DNA of 64,000 bases from JARRKC01 sp037388505 (lineage in GTDB: Bacteria; Acidobacteriota; UBA6911; RPQK01; JAPXNP01). Positions within the stretch are counted from its first letter, which is position 1, and each line of letters opens with the position of its first letter. The stretch covers positions 1 to 64,000 of the forward strand of contig JARRKC010000002.1 of assembly GCA_037388505.1 (NCBI GenBank), given 5' to 3'. Positions 16,691 through 25,303 of this stretch are shown one piece after another. The position numbers and the translations under genes are program-made. The notes beneath the pieces were generated by a model. That model ran no database searches, was not told where the DNA came from, and saw only the letters and a list, made by a program, of their open reading frames with translations.

Positions 16691-17869
16691 TCAGGGCAGA
16701 CGCACCCAGCCGTGATCGTTGCGGTTGCTTTCCACCGCCGCAACCAGAAAAGCGATCCCAATCCGCCCGTCTTCGACGGTCGCGTATCGCGAACCGTCAT
16801 TGCCCTTGTAGGTGCCGCCTTGATAGGCCCGTACATCCTCTTCAAAGCACCGATGAAGTCGGGCGAAAGCGTCATGGAACCCTTCGGGATGTCCGGACGG
16901 GATGGTCGGTTCGGAGAGTAGTGTCGCCGGGACCTCCTGAAGGAACCCATCGTTCGGCTTGACCTCACCGCGCCAGTAGACGCGGTCGGGCTGTCCGGGC
17001 AGAAAGATCCGTAAGGATTCCGGCTCCTCCTGGCACCAGGACAGGGTCCCCTTTTCCCCGACTACCTCGATGCCCAGGTCATTCTTGTACCCAATCGAGA
17101 TCTGCGAGGCACGAACCATGGCGCGGCCGCCGTTGTCGAGCTCACAGTAGGCCGTGAAATGATCGTCCAGGCGCCGCCTGGGCACGAAGGTCTCGAGGAA
17201 CGCCTGCAGACGGTTCACCTCCAGGCCGGTGACGTACCGCAGCTGCATCAGTGCATGGGTGCCGATGTCGCCTCCGCACCCACTGATCCCGGCCCTGGCC
17301 GGGTCCACTCGCCATTCGGCCTGCATGACTCCCTCGTCCTCCGCTCGCGATGCGAGCCAGCCCTGAATGTAGCGGGCGTCGACCCAGCGAACCTCTCCGA
17401 GCAATCCTGATCTCACGATGTGACGTGAAAGGCGGCTGCTCCAGTGACCCAGGTATGTATGAGCGACACAGAAAGGGATCTTCATGCTGTTGACCGTCTG
17501 GACGAGATCATCGGACTGTTCCAGCGTCAACGTCAGAGGCTTCTCGCAGAAAACGGGGAGACCGGCTTCCAGAGCCATTCTGGCAGGTGCATGGTGGACA
17601 TGGTTGGGGGTGACGATCAGGACGTAGTCGATGCGCTCGCCTATCGGGAGCTGCATCTCCTTCTCGATCATCTCCCGGTAGTCACGATAACCCCGTATCG
17701 GATAGGGCCAAGCTTCAGCTTCCCTCAACGCGATGTCCGGGTCAGGGTGTAGCGCGGCCGCCGTGACCTGGCGGGTCCCGTCGAAATGGATCGCCTTCTG
17801 GTGAGGTTGGACGATGAAGGCACCCCCGCCCCCGCCGACTAGACCGACATTCAGTTTTCGCTGAGGCAT
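16691..17869 (-). CDS. Gfo/Idh/MocA family oxidoreductase
   Basis: I start the protein at ATG 17869 (392 residues), preceded by AGGAG and giving the canonical N-terminus of an NAD(P)-binding Rossmann fold (LNVGLVGGGGGAFI). The EKPLTL motif (catalytic Lys of the family) and the GGDIGTHALMQL segment identify the fold. The family reduces or oxidises sugars, inositols and related polyols. The frame upstream to 17995 is not supported. It resembles the family members of Acidobacteriota and Planctomycetes that come without a pathway context; here too the neighbours give no substrate. A second, different member lies at 23541. Confidence 0.88.
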   Translation of the reverse strand: MPQRKLNVGLVGGGGGAFIVQPHQKAIHFDGTRQVTAAALHPDPDIALREAEAWPYPIRGYRDYREMIEKEMQLPIGERIDYVLIVTPNHVHHAPARMALEAGLPVFCEKPLTLTLEQSDDLVQTVNSMKIPFCVAHTYLGHWSSRLSRHIVRSGLLGEVRWVDARYIQGWLASRAEDEGVMQAEWRVDPARAGISGCGGDIGTHALMQLRYVTGLEVNRLQAFLETFVPRRRLDDHFTAYCELDNGGRAMVRASQISIGYKNDLGIEVVGEKGTLSWCQEEPESLRIFLPGQPDRVYWRGEVKPNDGFLQEVPATLLSEPTIPSGHPEGFHDAFARLHRCFEEDVRAYQGGTYKGNDGSRYATVEDGRIGIAFLVAAVESNRNDHGWVRLP

Positions 17870-18155
17870 TTCCGATCTCCTTTCGTTTTGCTCGATGGAT
17901 GCTTTCGAGAGATGGTAATGCCGCATCCGGGCAAAGGCAATGAGGCCCAGAGGATCGGTTTCGCTCCTCCCAAATCTGTGACACAACTGACACATTCAGG
18001 TGCTTCTCGCGACAAGTCGAAAATGTTAGCCTGAGGCAGTCGCCGGGGGAATCCGCAGATTCCGTCGGGGACTTCATTGCCTCGAGTGGTGTGGGGAGCG
18101 GAGTGAGGTCATCGTTCCGCACGATTGGCCGGTTTCGCACCGGGTCGTCGCCGGT
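17870..18155. other. Intergenic region between divergent genes
   Basis: The 286-nt divergent region should hold the promoters of the oxidoreductase and of the CHAD operon, but I see no convincing -35/-10 pair. It contains a GTGACACAACTGACAC stretch with direct GACAC repeats (17979 onward) and a small hairpin GGAATC-CGCA-GATTCC at 18048-18063. Confidence 0.4.
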
Positions 18156-19742
18156 GTGATCAGTGACCTCAGGTTTGCCATGGACTCGAGTGTTCTCCTG
18201 TACGAGCTCAACAATGAATCAGCCGGGGTGATCGCGGCGCTTGGAGACCACTACCGTTGCGACTCGGAACCCGGCACCCCTTGGCAAATCCTGTATTTGG
18301 ACTCCTTCGACTGGCGGTTGTTTCGACATGGCTTCATCTTGAAATGGGAGCGCAGCGGCACCCTGTCGCTGAGAACCGAGCTTAGTCTGAACGCGATGGA
18401 TGGAAGCGCCCAGCGCAAGCTGCAAGTCAGGAAGAACCCGCTCTTCGCAAGGGAGTTGCCGTCCTCGGCTTTGCGCTCGAAACTGGAGAGGATCATTGGC
18501 GACCGACGGCTCCTGGTCATGTCCGCGCTCAATCTGATCGGCGTCGCCGCACGGATTCTGGATGATGAAGAAAAGACGGTGGCCCGTATTTTCACCGCTC
18601 ACGGGACGGCCTCGGCGCCGGAAGGGCCCAGCCACTGCCCGATTCCCCCTTTGGTAGAACTCCGAGCCGTGAAGGGCTATGGAGGAGTCTTCCGGGAACT
18701 GAAGGCACGACTCGAGGCCCTTCCGGAAGCCCAGCCACATCGAGGTTCGCTGTTCGAGTTCGCGCTGGAAGCTGTCGGCAGGACCGCGGGAGACTACTCT
18801 CCCGCTGTGGTCGTCCAACTCGATTCCGCTATGCCCGTGGAGGCGGCGGCGGCCGTCATTCTTCAATCGCAACTGGCGATCGTCGAGGCCAACCTCGAGG
18901 GGGTTCAGCAGGACTGGGACCCTGAGTTCCTCCATGATCTGCGGGTCGCTGCGCGCCGGACTCGGTCTCTGTTGAGGCAGTTCAAGGAGGTGCTCCCGCG
19001 GTCAGGCTTCAAGCGTCTGAGAAAAGATCTCAGATGGATCGGACGGAGTACGGGGCCGAAGCGGGACATCGATGTCTACTTGAGCACAATGGCCACCTAC
19101 GACCGCATCTTCTCATCGGAGATCGTGAAGGGGCTTCAACCGTTGCGGGAGTATCTGACGAATCGTCAGCGGGAGGAGCAGGCGCTGGTTGCCGCCGAGT
19201 TGAAGTCCGCCCGATTCCGACGGCTTCTCTCAGACTGGAAGGAGGCCATCGAGTCCAGTGGGCGAGCGGCCAGCGACATCCCTATTGCGAAGATCGCGGC
19301 CGCCCGAATCATCGGCGCCCATAGGAATATCCTCGACAGCGGCGGCCGGATTGGAGACCGCTTTGATCCAGTCCAGATGCATCGTTTGCGGATCGCATGC
19401 AAGGAACTCCGTTACCTGCTCGAGTTCTTTCAGACCCTCTACGGGCCAAAGGTCTTGAGCCGTTTGATCAAAGAGATGAAGCGGCTCCAGGATGTTCTCG
19501 GACAGATCAATGATCTTCAAGTCCAGCAAGAGAATCTGCAACGGTATGCCAAGGCAATGGTCTCCGAGGATATCAGCAAGACGAATACTCTCCTGAACAT
19601 GGGGCGCCTCTTGGGGCATTTCGAAACGTCTCAGGTGAAGTTGTTTCCCGAATTCCAGGCAAGCTTCAGAAGTTTCAGTCGCAAATCCCTGCACGACGCG
19701 CTGACTGACGAACTATTCCACTACCTCGAGGATTCATTGTGA
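18156..19742 (+). CDS. CHAD-domain protein with degenerate CYTH-like N-terminus
   Basis: The start is GTG 18156 or ATG 18180 (weak AGG upstream of the latter); 528 or 520 residues. Residues ~1-200 resemble a CYTH/triphosphate-tunnel domain (LYLDSFDWRLFRHGFILKW matches the YFDTxD..L...G..LR pattern) but the ExExK motif is not visible, so catalysis is doubtful. Residues ~230-510 form a CHAD domain with its conserved histidines and basic helices (FLHDLRVAARRTRSLL, MHRLRIACKELRYLLEFF). CHAD domains bind polyphosphate and target proteins to polyphosphate granules. The gene overlaps the ParA-type gene by 4 nt (GTGA), so the two proteins are made together, and Ppk1 is encoded next door. Confidence 0.85.
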   Translation: MISDLRFAMDSSVLLYELNNESAGVIAALGDHYRCDSEPGTPWQILYLDSFDWRLFRHGFILKWERSGTLSLRTELSLNAMDGSAQRKLQVRKNPLFARELPSSALRSKLERIIGDRRLLVMSALNLIGVAARILDDEEKTVARIFTAHGTASAPEGPSHCPIPPLVELRAVKGYGGVFRELKARLEALPEAQPHRGSLFEFALEAVGRTAGDYSPAVVVQLDSAMPVEAAAAVILQSQLAIVEANLEGVQQDWDPEFLHDLRVAARRTRSLLRQFKEVLPRSGFKRLRKDLRWIGRSTGPKRDIDVYLSTMATYDRIFSSEIVKGLQPLREYLTNRQREEQALVAAELKSARFRRLLSDWKEAIESSGRAASDIPIAKIAAARIIGAHRNILDSGGRIGDRFDPVQMHRLRIACKELRYLLEFFQTLYGPKVLSRLIKEMKRLQDVLGQINDLQVQQENLQRYAKAMVSEDISKTNTLLNMGRLLGHFETSQVKLFPEFQASFRSFSRKSLHDALTDELFHYLEDSL

Positions 19743-20485
19743 AGGTCATCTCGGTCTATAGCATTAAAGGAGGAGTCGGCAAAACGGCAGCGGCCGTCAA
19801 CCTCGCGTTCTTGTCGGCTCGAGCCGGCAACCGCACGCTCCTTTGGGATCTCGATCCGCAGTCCTCGGCGACCTTCTATCTTCGGGTCCAACCCAAAGTG
19901 AAGGGGGGCGGGAAGAGCCTGATCCGGAAGAAAGGGGACGTCTCGGAGGCGATTCGAGGGACCGATTACGAGGGCTTCGATCTCCTCCCAGGTGATTTTT
20001 CCTACCGCAAATTCGATGTGCTGTTAAGCGAGGCCGAGAAGGCGGCCAAACGATTTCAGCGGATCAAACGGCGGCTGGAAAAGGACTACGACGCCCTGAT
20101 TCTGGACTGCTCGCCCGGGTTCACGTTGATCTCCGAAGTGCTGCTCCGCCTCTCCGATCTCATTCTGGTGCCGACGGTGCCCACTCCTCTCTCGCTTCGC
20201 TCGCTGGAGATCATCGGCAGATACTTCCAGAAGAAGAAGCTCGGCTCGCAGCGAGTCCGGCCATTTTTCAGCATGGTCGACCGCCGCAAATCGCTCCATC
20301 GTTCGATCTGCGAACAGGCGCCTGAAACGTCTTTTCACTTTCTCGAGGCGAGAATCCCCTACTCGACATTCGTCGAGCGAATGGGAGTGTACCGGGCTCC
20401 CTTGCCGACGTTTGCACAACGAAGCCGGCCCGCACGAGCTTTCACGGAGCTGTGGACGGAGATCGGAGCGGAACTCAATCTTTGA
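19739..20485 (+). CDS. ParA/MinD-type ATPase (polyphosphate module)
   Basis: The 248-residue protein has the deviant Walker A motif KGGVGKT (residues 10-16, signature Lys10 and Lys15), the A-prime motif LLWDLDPQSS (~35-43) and a Walker B LILDCSPG. It is therefore a ParA-like cargo- or chromosome-positioning ATPase rather than a metabolic one. No ParB, parS cluster or plasmid genes are present. Its GTG start overlaps the stop codon of the CHAD gene and its 3' end overlaps the end of convergent ppk by 11 nt. The C-terminal part ends with a basic RSRPARAFTELW stretch. I infer a role in positioning polyphosphate granules, by analogy with ParA-type proteins that position carboxysomes and other cargo. 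Confidence 0.85.
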   Translation: MKVISVYSIKGGVGKTAAAVNLAFLSARAGNRTLLWDLDPQSSATFYLRVQPKVKGGGKSLIRKKGDVSEAIRGTDYEGFDLLPGDFSYRKFDVLLSEAEKAAKRFQRIKRRLEKDYDALILDCSPGFTLISEVLLRLSDLILVPTVPTPLSLRSLEIIGRYFQKKKLGSQRVRPFFSMVDRRKSLHRSICEQAPETSFHFLEARIPYSTFVERMGVYRAPLPTFAQRSRPARAFTELWTEIGAELNL

Positions 20486-22640
20486 GGTGCCAAGAGCCGG
20501 GTTGATTCAGCCGAATGAGCTGAGAATTGACGAGTGGATCACCTGCATGGGGCACGATCTTTTCATGCCTGCCGTCTGGCAGGAGCAGCCAATTCTTCAC
20601 ATTGTCGCGCAAGTGCAGGTCGAGAATGTCGTCTCGAATCGCCGTTTTCAGTCCGGGCTCCTCAATTGGAAACAGCACCTCCACCCTTCCCCTGAGGTTT
20701 CGAGGCATCAGGTCGGCGCTGCCCAGATAGATCTCTTCCTCCCCACCGTTGTGAAAGTAGAAGATTCGCGGATGCTCGAGAAAGCGGCCGACGATGGAGG
20801 TCACTCGGATATTCTCGCTGACTCTGGGGACTCCGGGCCGCAGGCAGCAGATCCCACGCACTTGTAGATCGACCTGTACGCCGGCCTGCGAGGCCCGATA
20901 GAGTCCGCGAATGCAGGCCTTGTCGACAAGAGCATTCATCTTGAAGGCGAGCCGGCCGTTTCCATGCTCTCGATGAGAGACGATCTCCCGGTGAATCTTG
21001 CTGAGAATGGCCTCGCTCATTCCGCCGGGGGCAACCAGCAGCTTCTGATAGCGCTTCTGACGAGAATACCCGGTCAGGGCGTTGAAGAAATCCGAAACGT
21101 CTGCCGTGATCTCCGGCGCGCACGTGAAATACCCGAGGTCAGTGTAAATCCGTGCCGTCACCGGATTGTAGTTGCCGGTACCGAGGTGAACATAGCGAGC
21201 GATGCCGTCCCGCTCTTTGCGGACGACCAGGCACAGCTTGGCATGGACTTTCAGGCCCAAGACGCCGTAGACAACATGAACACCCGCCTGTTCGAGCTCG
21301 GTCGCCCACTCGATGTTGTTCTCTTCGTCGAATCGAGCCTTGAGCTCGACGACTGCCGAGACCTGCTTGCCATTCTCCCGCGCCTCCATGAGAGCTCGCA
21401 CTACCGGAGAGTTTGGTCCGACTCGATACAGGGTCTGCTTGATAGCCAAGACATCGGGATCGTGTGCTGCCTGGCGCACGAAGTCCACGACCGGGCTGAA
21501 ACTGTCGTAGGGGTGGTAAAGAAGCACGTTGCGGCGCCGAAGGACCGAGAAGAGATTCTTGGCCTTTGCTATAACGGGGGCTGTCACGGGCTGGAAGGGC
21601 GGATCCTTCAGGTTCGGCCGATCCACATTGTGCAACTGCATGAGGTCGGCAGGTCCGACCGGAATATCCGTGAAGTAGATCTGATAGGGAGCCAGATCGA
21701 GATTGCTCGAAAGGATGTTCAAGAAGTCCTTCGGCATGCGGCGATCCGCCTCCAGTCGGATGGCGAAGCCGAAATGGCGCTGTCCCACCATCTCCTTGGT
21801 CGCCTCGAGCAGATCGGAGGCCTCGTCCTCCTCGATCACGACGTCGGCATTGCGCGTCACGCGAAACGGAAATGTGTCGAGAATCTCGACGCCGGGGAAG
21901 AGCAGATCGAGATTGGCCGCAATGAGTTCTTCGAGCCAGACGAATTCGAGCAAAACGGAGTCGTCAAGGCCCAGACTCCGCGCGTCTTCGGACTCCTTCT
22001 CCGTCGGCACTCTGACCAGTCTGGGCAGGATATGGGGAACCTTCAATCGTGCAAAACGTCGGCCGTAGCCGGGTTCGTTCACGATGACGGCGAGATTGAT
22101 GCTCAGGTTCGAGATATGGGGGAAGGGATGGGCGGGGTCGAACGCCAGCGGAGTCAGGATCGGGAACACCTCTCTCTCGAAGTGATCTCGAAGCATCCTG
22201 ATCTGTCGTTTTCGAAGCGAGGAATGGGGCACGACCCGAATGCCTTCCCCAAAGAGCTTGGGCTGCAGGTCGTCGCGCCAGCACTGGGTCACCGTTTCCA
22301 GCATCGGAAGCAGATGTTCTCGGATCTTCCCCAGCTGTTGGGCGGGAGTGAGACCGTCCGGAGGAGGTTTGATGACTCCACTGGCCAGCTGGCGCTTGAG
22401 ACCGGAGACACGGATCATGAAGAACTCATCCAGGTTGCTGGAGAAGATGGAGAGGAACTTGACCCGTTCCAGCAACGGGTTGCTTGCATTGAGTGCTTCG
22501 GCGAGCACTCGATAATTGAATCCGAGCCAGCTCAGCTCACGGTTGATGTAGTAGGTGGGGTGGTTCAGATTGGGAGTTCCACCGCTCTTTTTCGCGGTAC
22601 CGGCTGATTCTCTCACTGCCTTGTCGGTTGTCGTTGCCAC
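20475..22640 (-). CDS. ppk1: Polyphosphate kinase 1
   Basis: The 721-residue enzyme builds inorganic polyphosphate from ATP. The start is GTG 22640, with GGAGG upstream. The N-terminal motif INRELSWLGFNYRVLAEA, the VHAKL motif with the phosphohistidine site, the second histidine in YVHLGTGNYNP and the C-terminal phospholipase-D-like half (YLGSADLMPRNLRGRVEVLFPI) are all present, and the length is typical. A ~25-residue polar N-terminal extension precedes the conserved part. It converges with the ParA-type gene (11-nt overlap) and is divergent from the SixA-type gene, forming a polyphosphate module with CHAD. Confidence 0.97.
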   Translation of the reverse strand: MATTTDKAVRESAGTAKKSGGTPNLNHPTYYINRELSWLGFNYRVLAEALNASNPLLERVKFLSIFSSNLDEFFMIRVSGLKRQLASGVIKPPPDGLTPAQQLGKIREHLLPMLETVTQCWRDDLQPKLFGEGIRVVPHSSLRKRQIRMLRDHFEREVFPILTPLAFDPAHPFPHISNLSINLAVIVNEPGYGRRFARLKVPHILPRLVRVPTEKESEDARSLGLDDSVLLEFVWLEELIAANLDLLFPGVEILDTFPFRVTRNADVVIEEDEASDLLEATKEMVGQRHFGFAIRLEADRRMPKDFLNILSSNLDLAPYQIYFTDIPVGPADLMQLHNVDRPNLKDPPFQPVTAPVIAKAKNLFSVLRRRNVLLYHPYDSFSPVVDFVRQAAHDPDVLAIKQTLYRVGPNSPVVRALMEARENGKQVSAVVELKARFDEENNIEWATELEQAGVHVVYGVLGLKVHAKLCLVVRKERDGIARYVHLGTGNYNPVTARIYTDLGYFTCAPEITADVSDFFNALTGYSRQKRYQKLLVAPGGMSEAILSKIHREIVSHREHGNGRLAFKMNALVDKACIRGLYRASQAGVQVDLQVRGICCLRPGVPRVSENIRVTSIVGRFLEHPRIFYFHNGGEEEIYLGSADLMPRNLRGRVEVLFPIEEPGLKTAIRDDILDLHLRDNVKNWLLLPDGRHEKIVPHAGDPLVNSQLIRLNQPGSWHLKD

Positions 22641-22860
22641 TTCCGCCTCCGCTGGTCACGGTTTTCGGAAACTCTTTGCCGTTGGACTGGAGGTTCTGCA
22701 TAGTGTAGCAAATCATTGATTGGAGGCACCCTATTCTGCGTCTCCTGCGCATCGATTCTTCGCAGTGGTGGCTGGGAAGTGCCTTCTCGAGTCCTGGCGT
22801 GAACTTCGGCCGATGGCGAGGGCATAGGGCTAAAGGCAGCCAACCTGGAGGAACAGTGAA

Positions 22861-23364
22861 ATGAGCAGAGAGATTGGACTTCTCCGGCATGGGAAATCCG
22901 ACTGGGCTGCGGGTTCAGAAACTGATCATGAGAGGCCTCTGACCGACCGGGGTGTCGAGGGGGCGCGCCTGATGGGTCGTTTCCTTCGAGAAATCGGTCG
23001 AGCTCCTGATCAAGTGTTCACGAGCAGCGCCGTGAGGGCCCGGACGACGGCCGAACTGGCGGTTGCGGCAGGGCAGTGGGACTGTCCCATCGAGGTCACG
23101 CGCGTCCTCTACGTGACCGAACCCGAGCAGGTCTTCGAACTCTTGCGGGGCCTGGACCAGGACCTCCATCGCGTGCTGCTGGTCGGACACAATCCAGCCT
23201 GGGAAGACATGCTGGCTGCGCTGGTCGGCGGAGGACGCTTCAAGATGCCGACGGCCAGTCTGGCATGGATCGATTTGTCCTCGGACGGCTGGCCCAAATG
23301 CGGGCCGGGGGCCGGCATTCTCCGCTGGTTGGTTACACCGAAAGTCCTTAAGAATCTTTCGTGA
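22861..23364 (+). CDS. SixA-type histidine phosphatase
   Basis: The 167-residue protein belongs to the phosphoglycerate-mutase-like histidine phosphatase fold. The RHG motif is LLRHGKSDW (~8-16), followed by the TSSAVRARTTAELAV segment and the second catalytic His in VGHNPAWEDM. SixA in E. coli removes phosphate from histidine phosphotransfer domains and from NPr; relatives are often found next to polyphosphate genes with CHAD proteins. GGAGGAA lies upstream of the ATG. Divergent from ppk1 with 220 nt between them. Confidence 0.88.
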   Translation: MSREIGLLRHGKSDWAAGSETDHERPLTDRGVEGARLMGRFLREIGRAPDQVFTSSAVRARTTAELAVAAGQWDCPIEVTRVLYVTEPEQVFELLRGLDQDLHRVLLVGHNPAWEDMLAALVGGGRFKMPTASLAWIDLSSDGWPKCGPGAGILRWLVTPKVLKNLS

Positions 23365-23365
23365 G

Positions 23366-23402
23366 CGGCGGCACGATTCCGGGTTCCGGGAGGGAGCCGC
23401 CG
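23366..23402 (+). terminator. Possible terminator after the SixA-type gene
   Basis: CGGCGGC (about 23366-23372) pairs with GCCGCCG (about 23396-23402) across a loop of about 23 nt that carries two GGGTTCCGGGA-like repeats. No T-run follows. Confidence 0.3.
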
Positions 23403-23520
23403 AAATCCTTCTGGACCGCGACGTGACCGGGCCTACCTGGCCGTCGAGACCTCGACCACAGGCAAAGCCCCGCACAACCGATTCAGCGCCAGGCTCACCG
23501 AGGGTCTCTTTACCGAACTC

Positions 23521-23541
23521 TCGGAACTCGGAACTCGGAAC
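23521..23541. repeat. Heptanucleotide tandem repeat (TCGGAAC x3)
   Basis: Three exact copies of TCGGAAC run from 23521 to 23541 and end at the stop codon of the oxidoreductase gene. Similar heptamer repeats are found at 45812. Confidence 0.8.
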
Positions 23542-24548
23542 TACTCCGGCGCTTCCCAGCGCCCGCTCTGATTGGAGCGCGCGACGGCATCGATGACGGC
23601 CATGTTGCGAACCGAATCGTCGACGGTAACCGCGGGTTCAGTATCGGTCCGAATTGCTTCGGAGAAATGGTCTCCCTGAATCCGATACTGATCTACGATC
23701 GGAAACTCGACGGTTTCGATGTCAGCGCCATAGCGATCTCCCCTCCCGATGAAGAGGCGGCAGGGGCGATCCGACGGCGCATTGAAGGGAATCTCGATCT
23801 CGACCCGAGCCTCCGTTCCGAAGAAGTGCATTCGCTGGTAGTGAACCATCTGAGTCGAAAACACGAAAGAGCCGAGAAAGTTGCCGAAATCGAGAATGAT
23901 CGAACCGAGACGGTCGGTCTTGAAGCGGTCGTCGAAATCCAATCGGCCGAAGACGCGCTCCGGCTCCCGTCCGCAGACAAATCGGGAAGTCGTGATCGGG
24001 TAGCACCCGATGTCCAGGAGGCCGCCGCCCCCATACTCTGCAATGTTGCGGATGTTGTCCGACTCGACGTTGAAGAAGGAGAAGGTCCCCTGAACGGCCC
24101 GCAGTGTTCCAATCGCGCCGGACTGCACAAGTTCCCGAGTTCGAAGCCATTGAGGGTGGGTTCGAACCATGAAGGCCTCTCCGATCTTGACCCCCGTCTG
24201 TCGGCAGACGCGCAGCAGATCCCGGGCCTCCTCTGCATTCATGCCCAGCGGTTTTTCGCAGAGGACGTGCTTGCCGGCTTGGGCGGCCTGGATCGTGTAA
24301 GGGACATGGAGGTGATTCGGCAAGGGGTTGTAGATGGCTTCGATGTCGGGATCGGCAAGGAGATCCTCGTACGAGCCGTAGACGCGAGCGATATTCAGTC
24401 TGCGGGCGGCTTCCTCGGCCTTGTCCAGGCTCCGCGATGCAATGGCGGTGACCGTAGACCATGGACTGGCCTGCATGGCCGGAATGACCTTATCCACGGC
24501 GATCTTCGCGACGCCGATTACCCCCCACTTGACCGGATTCATTTCCAT
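23541..24548 (-). CDS. Gfo/Idh/MocA family oxidoreductase
   Basis: The start is ATG 24548, with AAGGAG 7 nt upstream (335 residues; ATG 24542 is also possible). The Rossmann part begins VKWGVIGVAKIAVDKV, the catalytic Lys lies in CEKPLGMN, and YGGGGLLDIGCYP is the family motif of the C-terminal half. It is closest by eye to the dihydrodiol-dehydrogenase/xylose-dehydrogenase group. Substrate unknown. It converges with the SixA-type gene and is divergent from the MerR-type gene. The gene is different from the family member at 16691 in sequence and start. Confidence 0.88.
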   Translation of the reverse strand: MEMNPVKWGVIGVAKIAVDKVIPAMQASPWSTVTAIASRSLDKAEEAARRLNIARVYGSYEDLLADPDIEAIYNPLPNHLHVPYTIQAAQAGKHVLCEKPLGMNAEEARDLLRVCRQTGVKIGEAFMVRTHPQWLRTRELVQSGAIGTLRAVQGTFSFFNVESDNIRNIAEYGGGGLLDIGCYPITTSRFVCGREPERVFGRLDFDDRFKTDRLGSIILDFGNFLGSFVFSTQMVHYQRMHFFGTEARVEIEIPFNAPSDRPCRLFIGRGDRYGADIETVEFPIVDQYRIQGDHFSEAIRTDTEPAVTVDDSVRNMAVIDAVARSNQSGRWEAPE

Positions 24549-24776
24549 GGCTCTCTCCTTCTGTTCGCGTGCGGGCGGATCGAGTCCGCAGTGCGCCGGC
24601 GGTTTCGTATCCTCTAGACTCGGAGGTTCCGCCGCGCCCCCGAGCCCTCTCAATACTCCATTTCGTGCCCCCAATATAGCTTCTGTTCGTCCAATCCTCT
24701 AGCCGTCGAGTTCCCGTCGGTTCGGACTGGTATGCTTTACGCTTGAGCCGCCGGTCCCCAGAAGCGGATTCAGCGC
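24549..24776. other. Intergenic region between divergent genes
   Basis: The 228 nt between the oxidoreductase and MerR-type genes should hold both promoters. I see no operator of the usual MerR type (19-20 nt spacer palindrome) with confidence. Confidence 0.3.
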
Positions 24777-25199
24777 ATGACACAAGCCGACGTCGATCAT
24801 CGGAGTTTCAATGGCGGGGCGTTCCGGACGCGGGAGGTGGCCAGGGTCGCAGCCCTCTCTCCACGGAGGGTCCGTCATATGGTCTACGCGGGTCTCCTGC
24901 GTCCAAGCCGAGGGCGCCGGGGTGAGTATCGCTTCAGCTTTCAGGACATCGTTCTTCTCCGAATGAGCAAAGCTCTGCTGGAGAGCGGCATCCCCCGGCG
25001 GAGGGTTCGTCGCATCCTGTCTCGCTTGGGCCACCAGATCCCCGGGGGGCGGCCGTTGACCTCAGTTCGGATGTGGACGGAGGGGGATCGCATTTTCGCA
25101 CGCTATGGGCCAATGACCTGGATGCCAGAATCAGGGCAGATCCTGCTCAATTTCAACCGTTTCGGCCCATCATCCCGGATTGAACGTCCCGGTTTTTAG
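24777..25199 (+). CDS. MerR-type transcriptional regulator
   Basis: The 140-residue protein has an N-terminal MerR winged helix-turn-helix (FRTREVARVAALSPRRVRHM, then LLRPSRGRRGEYRFSFQDIVLL) and a second basic helix region (GIPRRRVRRILSRLGHQIPGG). Instead of a long coiled coil and effector domain, the protein ends with ~50 residues containing RMWTEGDRIFARYG and LLNFNRFG, a short tail of a kind found in small MerR-like regulators. It is divergent from the oxidoreductase gene. No cysteine metal-binding site is seen. Ligand unknown. Confidence 0.8.
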   Translation: MTQADVDHRSFNGGAFRTREVARVAALSPRRVRHMVYAGLLRPSRGRRGEYRFSFQDIVLLRMSKALLESGIPRRRVRRILSRLGHQIPGGRPLTSVRMWTEGDRIFARYGPMTWMPESGQILLNFNRFGPSSRIERPGF

Positions 25200-25265
25200 G
25201 CAGGCCCCTATCGCCGTTTCAAACTCGAACCGCGCCGTCACGAGGGGATCAGAGTCCGGGGCTCT

Positions 25266-25295
25266 TTGAATGACCGGACCCCAAACTCGTACCAT
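25266..25295 (+). promoter_or_regulatory. Sigma-70 promoter of the M23 peptidase gene
   Basis: TTGAAT (25266-25271), 18 nt, TACCAT (25290-25295). The -10 box ends 8 nt before the ATG at 25304, and no ribosome site is visible, so the mRNA may be leaderless. Confidence 0.4.
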
Positions 25296-25303
25296 AGAGA
25301 ACA

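Noticed and set aside
20964..22607. 547-codon frame on the plus strand opposite ppk1
   Set aside because: It is the shadow of the clear ppk1 gene; its translation has no recognisable motif and its length is caused by the GC-rich codon pattern of ppk1.
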